From: an uncultured Actinomyces sp.
GTDB lineage: Bacteria > Actinomycetota > Actinomycetes > Actinomycetales > Actinomycetaceae
NCBI GenBank assembly: GCA_945949035.1
Contig: CAMFDH010000088.1
Location: forward strand, 1-6,026
Length of the DNA stretch: 6,026 nt
Direction: 5' to 3'
The translations under genes and the position numbers were made by a program. Shown piece after piece: positions 1-4,917 of the stretch (position 1 is its first letter; each line of letters begins with the position of its first letter). Below the pieces are notes generated by a model that was not told where the DNA came from, searched no databases, and saw only the letters and a list, made by a program, of their open reading frames with translations.

Positions 1-864
1 GGGGCCGGGGCCGTCGAGGATGACGCTGTGCTCGTTGAACCTGACGATGGAACCGCGGCTCACAAGAAGGCCGGACCGGATATCTGGGATGTAGCGTTCG
101 ACCAGAGGAATTCCGGTTGTGGCCACCACTGAGACGGGACGCAGCCCCTGGGTGGTGCGTTCTGTCACCTGTCTCTCTACGTCAGCTCCCCACTCGTCGT
201 CGAAGTTGGTTGAGGTCCAGCGTGGAACTCCCCGCGTGGTCCACACCGTCTCGGCCCCGGCCCTTCCCAGTTCCTGGACGAACTGTGCCGCCGAGGTTCC
301 CCCTCCCACCACGAGGACGCGGCGGTTCTTGAAGTCTTCTGCATCGCGGTAATTGCGGGTGTGTAACCTTGCTCCACGAAACTTTTCGACCCCCGGGTAG
401 TGCGGAATAAACGGGCGGTTCCAGGTTCCGGTGGCGTTGATGATCGCGCGGGTGATGAGGGTCCCGAAGGTGGTTTGGACTCGAAATGCCGGTTCGCCCT
501 CGAAACGCACCGAGTGGACTGTGTGGACCCGAACGGGACGGCGGATTCCCAGCTCGAATGCCTTTTCGTAGCGCTGGTAGTAGCGGGTAACGAAGTGCCT
601 GGCTGGTTCCTCTGGAGCGGATGAGGGCAGGTCCATGCCGGGTAGCGGGTGGATGCGGTGAGCGCCGCCCAGCGTGAGTGAATCCCAGCGGTCCCGCCAT
701 GCCCCACCCGGTCCGTCGTTGCCGTCGAGGACTATGAAGTCTGATCCGACGTTCAGGCCGCGCGCCCGGAGGAAGTATGCGGCCGCAAGACCCGCCTGGC
801 CCGCCCCAATGACCACAACTTTGAGGGGCTGTGGCAGGCCTAGCAGTGGCGAAGTTCCGCTCAT
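1..864 (-). CDS. FMO-like FAD/NAD(P)-binding oxidoreductase (C-terminus cut by window edge)
   Basis: Reading the minus strand from the ATG at 864-862 gives 288 codons with no stop, so the C-terminus lies outside the window. Seen: an N-terminal FAD Rossmann motif GAGQAG (residues 20-25), the GGAW segment followed by RDRWDSL (53-63) typical of flavin monooxygenase-like proteins, an ATGTW strand (144-148), an FMO-signature-like stretch with F162, G164, H168 and Y172, and a second dinucleotide motif GGGTSA (187-192) suited to NAD(P)H. This order of two Rossmann folds is that of class B flavoprotein monooxygenases and the related CzcO-type oxidoreductases, which usually run to roughly 350-400 residues. 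The gene is therefore probably missing some 60-100 residues. Its ATG overlaps the stop of the upstream Nudix gene (ATGA), indicating translational coupling; no strong Shine-Dalgarno is visible. The substrate cannot be inferred. A non-oxygenating NAD(P)H-flavin oxidoreductase is an alternative. Confidence 0.88.
   Translation of the reverse strand, partial: MSGTSPLLGLPQPLKVVVIGAGQAGLAAAYFLRARGLNVGSDFIVLDGNDGPGGAWRDRWDSLTLGGAHRIHPLPGMDLPSSAPEEPARHFVTRYYQRYEKAFELGIRRPVRVHTVHSVRFEGEPAFRVQTTFGTLITRAIINATGTWNRPFIPHYPGVEKFRGARLHTRNYRDAEDFKNRRVLVVGGGTSAAQFVQELGRAGAETVWTTRGVPRWTSTNFDDEWGADVERQVTERTTQGLRPVSVVATTGIPLVERYIPDIRSGLLVSRGSIVRFNEHSVILDGPGP
861..864 (-). other. ATGA stop/start overlap (translational coupling)
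   Basis: On the minus strand the Nudix stop TGA (863-861) and the oxidoreductase start ATG (864-862) share bases as ATGA. This geometry usually means termination-reinitiation coupling, so the two products are probably made from one mRNA. The weak ribosome-binding site before the second gene agrees with this. Confidence 0.8.
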
Positions 865-1562
865 GCTCGACCCAGAACACGGGTCGAGAGATCGATGGTT
901 CGCCCGGAGTCCCAGGGAACCGTCCAACCCAGCTCTTCAAACAGTCGGTCAAGGATCATCGCGGTGAAACCCCAGACAATCTGGCCGTCAAACTGTGGGC
1001 CGAGGACGAAAAGCGGTCCGGTAAAGGTCTCGCCTCCGTGCCTGAGAAGGGAGGATCCTCGAGCGTCTGGGCTGAGGAGCTCTCCCACGGGAACCCTGTA
1101 GACATCGACGGTCTCTGTGCCGTCCGGAACCAGGGGGTGCTTTTCGTTCCACCAGGCAAGGACTGGTGTCACAAGATTGCCACTGTTGATGAGGTGGACA
1201 TTGGAAAGTTCGCCGAGGACGGTGACTCCCTTTCCCGGAAGTCCGGTTTCTTCCCGGGCCTCTCGAAGTGCGGTAGCGATGGGGCTCGCGTCTTCGGGAT
1301 CTCGTCCTCCCCCGGGAAAAGCAATCTGACCTGGGTGGTGGCTGAGAGAGTCGGAACGGCGCAGTAGAAGAAGATCTAGTTCATGCGGTGCAGCGCTCGC
1401 GGTGGCTTCGGCCGGGGTGGTGTCCAGGACACCGAAAAGGATGAGGACTGCTGAGTCGCGCACAGTGGTGCCTGACAGTGGGGCTGGAACACCAAAGTCG
1501 AAGGTGGAAGCCCGACCAACGAGTTGCTCGAGGTCGTGAAACGCACTCTCAATAGTTGCCAT
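861..1562 (-). CDS. Nudix hydrolase, CoA pyrophosphatase (NudL/YeaB) type
   Basis: A 233-residue cytoplasmic protein. Seen: LLLLRRSDSLSHHPGQIAFPGG at about residues 64-85, matching the region ahead of the Nudix box that marks the CoA-hydrolysing subgroup, then a Nudix box from G86 to L108 ending REAREETGL (100-108). E101, E104 and E105 are the expected metal ligands. The box has Ala92 where the general consensus (GX5EX7REUXEEXGU) has Glu; the NudL/YeaB subgroup commonly has a DAS sequence here, as this protein does, so the substitution does not imply loss of activity. Family members cleave CoA and derivatives to 3',5'-ADP and 4'-phosphopantetheine; specificity here is inferred. The start has no clear Shine-Dalgarno, but a TAGGCT hexamer sits six bases upstream of the ATG, compatible with a leaderless mRNA. 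The stop overlaps the start of the downstream oxidoreductase gene. Confidence 0.9.
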   Translation of the reverse strand: MATIESAFHDLEQLVGRASTFDFGVPAPLSGTTVRDSAVLILFGVLDTTPAEATASAAPHELDLLLLRRSDSLSHHPGQIAFPGGGRDPEDASPIATALREAREETGLPGKGVTVLGELSNVHLINSGNLVTPVLAWWNEKHPLVPDGTETVDVYRVPVGELLSPDARGSSLLRHGGETFTGPLFVLGPQFDGQIVWGFTAMILDRLFEELGWTVPWDSGRTIDLSTRVLGRA

Positions 1563-1568
1563 GGAGCA

Positions 1569-1574
1569 AGCCTA
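1569..1574 (-). promoter_or_regulatory. Candidate -10 element for a leaderless Nudix transcript
   Basis: Minus-strand TAGGCT fits the actinobacterial -10 pattern TANNNT and ends six bases before the ATG, which would place the transcription start at the start codon. It lies within the palindrome GCCTAGGC (1570-1577). No convincing -35 is seen, and a six-base TANNNT match can arise by chance. Confidence 0.35.
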
Positions 1575-1582
1575 GGCCGAGG

Positions 1583-1606
1583 AGTGGGGGTATCCCAGTC
1601 CCCACT
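1583..1606 (-). terminator. Weak hairpin between (p)ppGpp synthetase and Nudix genes
   Basis: AGTGGGG (1583-1589) pairs perfectly with CCCCACT (1600-1606) around a 10-base loop. It sits in the 75 bp gap downstream of the (p)ppGpp synthetase and has no T-run on either side. A second 5 bp hairpin, CGGCG/CGCCG (1622-1626 with 1633-1637), directly follows that gene's stop codon. Together they could attenuate or end the upstream transcript, but neither is a classical terminator. Confidence 0.35.
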
Positions 1607-1637
1607 TCGGGTTCACGCAGACGGCGAAAAGGCGCCG

Positions 1638-2405
1638 CTAACCCCTGCGTACTTTCTTGGCCCCCTGCCAGAGTTCTCGAAGGAGGGCTTCATCGAACAG
1701 TTGTGTCTGCGCATCATCCTGACCGTTTGAGTTCCCGTGCACTTCACGGTGCAGCTGTTCCATCCGCAGGTCGAGGTTTTCAGCGGCCTGAGCGGCCTGG
1801 GTCAGTTCCTCGACCAGGTGGTCCGGAACTGCGCCCTCGTACTTGTAGAAGATCTTGTGCTCCAATGTGGCCCAGAAGTCCATGGCTACCGTGCGAATCT
1901 GCACTTCAACCGGCACGCGAATGGGCCCGGTAGAGAGGAAGACCGGAATGTCGATGATTGCGTGAAGACTCTTGTAACCATTGGGCTTGGGTTGTGCGAT
2001 GTAATCCTTGATTTGAACAACCGTGACGTCATCCTGAGAGGTCAGTGCCTCAAGCATCCTGTAGGTGTCGGCAATGAAGCTGCAGGTAATCCGGATGCCT
2101 GCGATGTCGTGGATGTTCTCCCTAATCGCCTGAATGCTCGGCGCAACCCCCCGCGAGCGCATTTTACCGACGATGCTCTCTGGGGCTTTCACCCTTGAGG
2201 AGACGTGCTCAATCGGATTGTAGCGCTGCAGGTGGATGAACTCCTGACGAAGGATGTTGACCTTGGTGAGTACCTCGTCGACGGCGAACTGGTACTCCAT
2301 CATCATTCGGGTGAAGTCTTCGCGCATCTGGCGGACGACTTCGGTCATGTCCTCAGCAGCCATGGGGATGACGATTGAGTTCGAGGTAACGGCAGGTTGT
2401 TCCAT
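1638..2405 (-). CDS. Small alarmone synthetase, RelA/SpoT synthetase domain only (RelQ/YjbM-like)
   Basis: A 255-residue protein with a (p)ppGpp synthetase domain and none of the HD hydrolase, TGS or ACT domains of long RelA/SpoT proteins. Seen: an N-terminal helix (about 20-60), RVKAPESIVGKM (71-82) in the ATP-binding part, DIAGIRI (100-106) with the metal-binding Asp, the guanine-stacking segment KDYIAQPKPNGYKSLH (133-148) with Tyr144, EVQIRT (167-172) with the catalytic Glu, and FWATLEHKIFYK (177-188). All hallmark residues are present, so it should transfer pyrophosphate from ATP to GDP or GTP. B. subtilis RelQ is 211 residues; the extra length is at both ends. A hydrolase must be encoded elsewhere. 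Start: GAGGA directly abuts the ATG and is too close to act as a ribosome site, while a TANNNT hexamer six bases upstream suggests a leaderless mRNA. An internal ATG at residue 15 or 20 is possible. Confidence 0.92.
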   Translation of the reverse strand: MEQPAVTSNSIVIPMAAEDMTEVVRQMREDFTRMMMEYQFAVDEVLTKVNILRQEFIHLQRYNPIEHVSSRVKAPESIVGKMRSRGVAPSIQAIRENIHDIAGIRITCSFIADTYRMLEALTSQDDVTVVQIKDYIAQPKPNGYKSLHAIIDIPVFLSTGPIRVPVEVQIRTVAMDFWATLEHKIFYKYEGAVPDHLVEELTQAAQAAENLDLRMEQLHREVHGNSNGQDDAQTQLFDEALLRELWQGAKKVRRG

Positions 2406-2411
2406 TCCTCG

Positions 2412-2417
2412 AGTCTA
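2412..2417 (-). promoter_or_regulatory. Candidate -10 element for a leaderless (p)ppGpp synthetase transcript
   Basis: Minus-strand TAGACT matches TANNNT and is six bases from the ATG at 2405, so transcription would begin at the start codon. It resembles the TAGGCT before the Nudix gene at identical spacing. No clear -35 is visible. Confidence 0.4.
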
Positions 2418-2453
2418 TTCCTGGGCCTCCGAAGTGAGAGGGTGATTGCAGTG

Positions 2454-2472
2454 CTTCCGCTCAAAGCGGAGG
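2454..2472 (-). terminator. Hairpin downstream of galactokinase, possible terminator
   Basis: CTTCCGCT (2454-2461) and AGCGGAGG (2465-2472) form an 8 bp stem with one G-T pair and a 3-base loop. It lies 9 bases after the galactokinase stop on the minus strand. No T-tract follows, so termination may be partial. Its position suggests galactokinase and the (p)ppGpp synthetase are separately transcribed. Confidence 0.5.
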
Positions 2473-2481
2473 TCATTGCCC

Positions 2482-3762
2482 CTACCCCACCACGGCTCCT
2501 CCGATGGGACGAACCTGCAGGATGTGGCACATATCGGGACCCAAGACCGCCTCAATCCCCCGCTTGAACTCTGCGGCTTCGTCCTCGGGAACGTAGGCCT
2601 GAACCGTTCCCGCAAATCCACCGCCGTGGACCCGCACGGCCCCCGCTGGTCCCAGGAGGTGTTCCGCAAGCGCGATCGTCAGTCCCACCGCCTGGTCCTC
2701 GGGAGTCGAGTCCGAGTAGATATTCTGCAGGTGACGCGCCGACGACATACCTGAGTCCTTGACCAGGCCCAGGAAACGCTCGAAGTCACCACGCGTCAAC
2801 GACTGCGCTAACTCGGGGACACGAGCATCATCCTCGAAAAAGTGGATGGCTCTCAGAACTGCGCGGTCGTTGGTGGCCTCCCGCAGACCCGACAGCTCAG
2901 ACCAGAACCTGGCCGGTTCGACATCCCGCAGCTTCTCGACACCGAAGTACTGCGCCACAGCACCCATGTCGTGTGTGATGGCGGTGTAGTCGTCAGTGAG
3001 ATCAGCGTGGTCGGCGCCAGAGTCAATGATGCAGAGGACGTGTCCGGACTGCTCCATCTCAAAGTCAATCTGTTCGACCACGGGGTGGGCGGGGTCGTTG
3101 AAATCAATGCTTATGACACCCCCGATGGCGCAGGCCATCTGGTCCATGAGGCCGGAGGGCTTCCCGAAGTAGACGTTCTCTGCAAACTGTCCAATCTGCG
3201 CTAGGGCGACAGGAGGCACTTCTCCGCTGCAGTAGAGAGCGTTGAGAATGTTACCAATCAGCACCTCGTAGGCCGCCGATGAGGAAAGGCCGGAGCCCGC
3301 CAGCACCTGGGAGTCAACCACCGCGTTGAAGCCTCCGAGCAGGTAACCCCTATCAGTGATGCCCTTGGCAACCCCCCGAACAAGTGCCGGGAACCTCCCG
3401 ACTTCGTCCTCACGGATCTCCAGGTCGCTGATGTCAAGCACCAACTGGGGGTACCCCTCCTGAAGGATCCGGATCTCGCTGGTCCCGTTCCGACCCGCGC
3501 AGGCGATCATGTCCATCGATACCGAGGCCGCCAGGACGCGCCCGTGCTGATGGTCCGTGTGGTTGCCAGCCATCTCGGTGCGTCCCGCCGCCGTGACCAG
3601 GGTGGCCTCCGTTCCGGGGAACGCCTCCTCATAGGTTTCGACCAGGTGACAGAATCTGGCGCGAGCACCATAAAGCTGTGACCGTCTGGTGCCATAGAGC
3701 ATCCCCAGCTCTTCATCGAGCGATCCATCACTGAGTTTCACAAGTAGTTCATTCGGCTTCAT
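2482..3762 (-). CDS. galK: Galactokinase-family GHMP sugar kinase with variant signature
   Basis: A 426-residue cytoplasmic GHMP kinase. Seen: galactokinase signature region GRTEMAGNHTDHQHG (60-74), the ATP-binding motif GSGLSSSAA (156-164), the catalytic Asp in MDQ (206-208), and the C-terminal motif HGGGFAGT (379-386). The family phosphorylates galactose to galactose-1-phosphate for the Leloir pathway. The signature differs from the usual GRVNLIGEHTDYN: Asn67 replaces the Glu that contacts the sugar, followed by His71-Gln72. The protein also carries about 30 extra N-terminal residues. It belongs to a divergent galactokinase branch, so sugar specificity is less certain than the fold. The start at 3762 was preferred over an in-frame codon at 3828: the first 22 residues of the longer form look non-conserved, and a -10-like TAACAT lies 7 bases before this ATG. 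No galT or galE is seen nearby. The gene diverges from the pyridoxal kinase gene. Confidence 0.88.
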   Translation of the reverse strand: MKPNELLVKLSDGSLDEELGMLYGTRRSQLYGARARFCHLVETYEEAFPGTEATLVTAAGRTEMAGNHTDHQHGRVLAASVSMDMIACAGRNGTSEIRILQEGYPQLVLDISDLEIREDEVGRFPALVRGVAKGITDRGYLLGGFNAVVDSQVLAGSGLSSSAAYEVLIGNILNALYCSGEVPPVALAQIGQFAENVYFGKPSGLMDQMACAIGGVISIDFNDPAHPVVEQIDFEMEQSGHVLCIIDSGADHADLTDDYTAITHDMGAVAQYFGVEKLRDVEPARFWSELSGLREATNDRAVLRAIHFFEDDARVPELAQSLTRGDFERFLGLVKDSGMSSARHLQNIYSDSTPEDQAVGLTIALAEHLLGPAGAVRVHGGGFAGTVQAYVPEDEAAEFKRGIEAVLGPDMCHILQVRPIGGAVVG

Positions 3763-3769
3763 GGTGCCA

Positions 3770-3775
3770 ATGTTA
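3770..3775 (-). promoter_or_regulatory. -10 element of galactokinase, leaderless promoter candidate
   Basis: Minus-strand TAACAT, a good match to TANNNT, ends 7 bases before the galactokinase ATG. There is no Shine-Dalgarno, so the mRNA probably starts at or next to the start codon. No good -35 is found at 16-18 bases spacing. Instead the expected -35 region overlaps the distal arm of the inverted repeat at 3779-3803, consistent with a regulated promoter. Confidence 0.55.
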
Positions 3776-3778
3776 GCG

Positions 3779-3803
3779 TGAACACTGACGCTCTGGGTGT
3801 TCA
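3779..3803. promoter_or_regulatory. Inverted repeat TGAACAC-N11-GTGTTCA, candidate operator
   Basis: Perfect 7-base arms at 3779-3785 and 3797-3803 are separated by 11 bases in the 93 bp region between the divergent galactokinase and pyridoxal kinase genes. It covers the galactokinase -35 area and lies upstream of the pyridoxal kinase promoter, a natural place for a dimeric regulator acting on one or both genes. A second, smaller repeat, AGCGT/ACGCT (3775-3779 with 3788-3792), interleaves with it. The regulator is not identified in the window. Confidence 0.45.
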
Positions 3804-3818
3804 TTCTGTAATTGCTCT

Positions 3819-3848
3819 TTGCCACCATCCCTGTCTTCAGTGCAACAT
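3819..3848 (+). promoter_or_regulatory. Promoter of pyridoxal kinase, leaderless candidate
   Basis: TTGCCA (3819-3824, five of six to TTGACA) and CAACAT (3843-3848) are 18 bases apart. The -10 ends 7 bases before the ATG at 3856. There is no Shine-Dalgarno upstream, so a leaderless transcript is likely. The -10 to ATG segment is almost identical to that of the divergent galactokinase. Confidence 0.5.
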
Positions 3849-3855
3849 TGACCCC

Positions 3856-4707
3856 ATGAGAATCTTGTCGATCCAGTCAGCGGTCGCCTACGGGCACGTT
3901 GGCAATTCCGCCGCAGCCTTCCCTCTTCAGAGAATGGGACACGAGGTCATGCCGGTCAACACCGTGCTGTTCTCGAATCACACCGGCTACGGCCACTGGA
4001 AGGGATCCATGATGTCGGGTCAGAACGTCCGCGACGTGGTCGAGGGCGTGGACGCCCGCGGAGGTCTCAACGACACGGCTCTGGTCCTCTCTGGCTACCA
4101 GGGAGGAAACGATATCGGCGACGCCATTCTGGACTCGGTGAAACTCACCAAGGAACGTAACCCAGAAGCTGTGTACGCCTGCGACCCGGTACTGGGAAGC
4201 GCCCTCAAGGGCTGTTTCGTCTCCACTGAAGTGCAGGAACTGGTGCGGGACCGGGTGGTCCCCCAGGCTGACATCATCACTCCAAACCAGTTCGAACTTG
4301 GGTTCCTCACCGGAACCGACCCGCACACACTCGAGGAGACCCTCGATTCGGTCGCCGCAGTTCGAGCACTCGGTCCCACCACCGTCCTCGTCACCTCGGT
4401 AGCTCGCCCTGACGCTCCCGCCAACACCATCGAGATGCTTGCGGTCAGTGATGAGGGTGCCTGGCTGGTGCAGACGCCCCTCCTCGACTTCCACCCCTCC
4501 GGTTCAGGGGACGTCACCGCTGCACTGTTTGCTTCGACACTGGTTGAGACTGGGAGTGTTCCCGAGGCACTTGCCCGGACCGCCGCCTCAATCTTTGAGC
4601 TCGTTGAAGCAACATACAGAGCAGATTCGACCGAACTGCTCCTCGTTGAGGCGCAGGAGGCATTCGTCAATCCCCGCTATTCCTTCGAGGTCAACAGGAT
4701 CGCCTAA
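3856..4707 (+). CDS. pdxY: Pyridoxal kinase (PdxY-type, ribokinase superfamily)
   Basis: A 283-residue cytoplasmic kinase, close to the 287 residues of E. coli PdxY. It phosphorylates pyridoxal (possibly also pyridoxamine or pyridoxine) with ATP to give the vitamin B6 cofactor by salvage. Seen: an N-terminal substrate segment S8...YGHVGNSAA (12-20), NTVLFSNHTGYG (35-46), SGYQGG (79-84) where many relatives have GYxG, CDPVLG (109-114), TPNQFEL (142-148) and the catalytic anion-hole motif GSGD with Asp219 (216-219). The start at 3856 places MRILSIQS at the position of MKNILAIQS in E. coli PdxY. The frame also opens at a GTG at 3778, but those extra 26 residues are not conserved and would overlap the promoter and operator. 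The gene is followed by a strong hairpin terminator and is probably monocistronic. Leaderless translation is likely. Confidence 0.93.
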   Translation: MRILSIQSAVAYGHVGNSAAAFPLQRMGHEVMPVNTVLFSNHTGYGHWKGSMMSGQNVRDVVEGVDARGGLNDTALVLSGYQGGNDIGDAILDSVKLTKERNPEAVYACDPVLGSALKGCFVSTEVQELVRDRVVPQADIITPNQFELGFLTGTDPHTLEETLDSVAAVRALGPTTVLVTSVARPDAPANTIEMLAVSDEGAWLVQTPLLDFHPSGSGDVTAALFASTLVETGSVPEALARTAASIFELVEATYRADSTELLLVEAQEAFVNPRYSFEVNRIA

Positions 4708-4720
4708 ATAGAAAAGCACT

Positions 4721-4757
4721 GAGTCCGCCCCGTATCGAGATGATGCGGGGCGGACTC
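4721..4757 (+). terminator. Strong hairpin terminator after pyridoxal kinase
   Basis: A near-perfect 16 bp stem (4721-4736 with 4742-4757, one G-T pair, 12 outer pairs perfect and GC-rich) closes a 5-base loop, 13 bases after the stop codon. It is followed by TTGCAATT rather than a long T-run, as is common for high-GC bacteria. It insulates the downstream iron-uptake operon. Confidence 0.85.
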
Positions 4758-4798
4758 TTGCAATTCGGCGAAAAAGCAGCCCATTTACGCAAGGGTGT

Positions 4799-4828
4799 TT
4801 GCACCTAAATAGATCTGGGCCCTATGCT
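4799..4828 (+). promoter_or_regulatory. Promoter of the siderophore-binding lipoprotein operon
   Basis: TTGCAC (4799-4804) and TATGCT (4823-4828), spaced 18 bases, each match four of six consensus positions. The predicted transcription start falls near 4835, directly at the iron box, leaving an untranslated leader of about 80 bases. Confidence 0.55.
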
Positions 4829-4835
4829 TGGCAAG

Positions 4836-4854
4836 TGAGGTTAGGCAACCCTAA
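4836..4854. promoter_or_regulatory. DtxR/IdeR-type iron box
   Basis: The 19-base sequence TGAGGTTAGGCAACCCTAA matches the DtxR/IdeR consensus TTAGGTTAGSCTAACCTAA at 16 of 19 positions. It contains the perfect inverted arms GTTAGG (4840-4845) and CCTAAC (4850-4855). Located at the predicted transcription start, it would let an Fe(II)-bound DtxR-family repressor block transcription in iron-replete cells. That the downstream gene encodes a siderophore receptor supports this independently. Confidence 0.82.
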
Positions 4855-4872
4855 CTTCTAGATTTGGCGAAT

Positions 4873-4887
4873 GGGACATGCGGTCCC
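4873..4887 (+). other. Small hairpin in the 5' leader
   Basis: GGGAC (4873-4877) and GTCCC (4883-4887) can pair around a 5-base loop in the predicted leader. Further down, GATC at 4901-4904 and 4910-4913 could form a weak stem that exposes GAGGA in its loop. No known riboswitch is recognised; these may be incidental. Confidence 0.25.
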
Positions 4888-4904
4888 GCTAGCGTGACTT
4901 GATC

Positions 4905-4910
4905 GAGGAG
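4905..4910 (+). promoter_or_regulatory. Shine-Dalgarno site of the binding-protein gene
   Basis: GAGGAG sits 7 bases before the ATG at 4918, the only strong, well-spaced ribosome-binding site in the window. It fixes the start and contrasts with the leaderless-looking genes to the left. Confidence 0.85.
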
Positions 4911-4917
4911 ATCCCGC

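Noticed and set aside
1..12. GGGGCC tandem repeat at the left edge
   Set aside because: It is two copies of a six-base unit encoding Gly-Pro-Gly-Pro within the oxidoreductase frame, too short to be a meaningful repeat.
182..952. Long minus-strand open frame overlapping the oxidoreductase, and another at 177-707
   Set aside because: Both translate to low-complexity Arg/Pro/Ser-rich protein with no motifs, whereas the third frame gives a clear FAD/NAD(P) oxidoreductase. They are frame shadows.
1285..1307. Nudix box lacking the consensus Glu (Ala at residue 92) as a sign of inactivation
   Set aside because: The NudL/YeaB subgroup often has Ala at this position, and the metal-binding REAREE part is intact.
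3763..3828. 22-residue upstream extension of galactokinase
   Set aside because: It crosses the divergent promoter region and looks non-conserved; the ATG at 3762 has a well-placed -10 element.
3778..3855. GTG-initiated N-terminal extension of the pyridoxal kinase by 26 residues
   Set aside because: The extra residues have no counterpart in PdxY proteins, there is no ribosome site, and the segment overlaps the inverted repeat and promoter.
3877..4494. 205-codon minus-strand open frame opposite the pyridoxal kinase gene
   Set aside because: The plus-strand frame is a clear PdxY; the antisense frame has no recognisable motifs and reflects high-GC codon bias.
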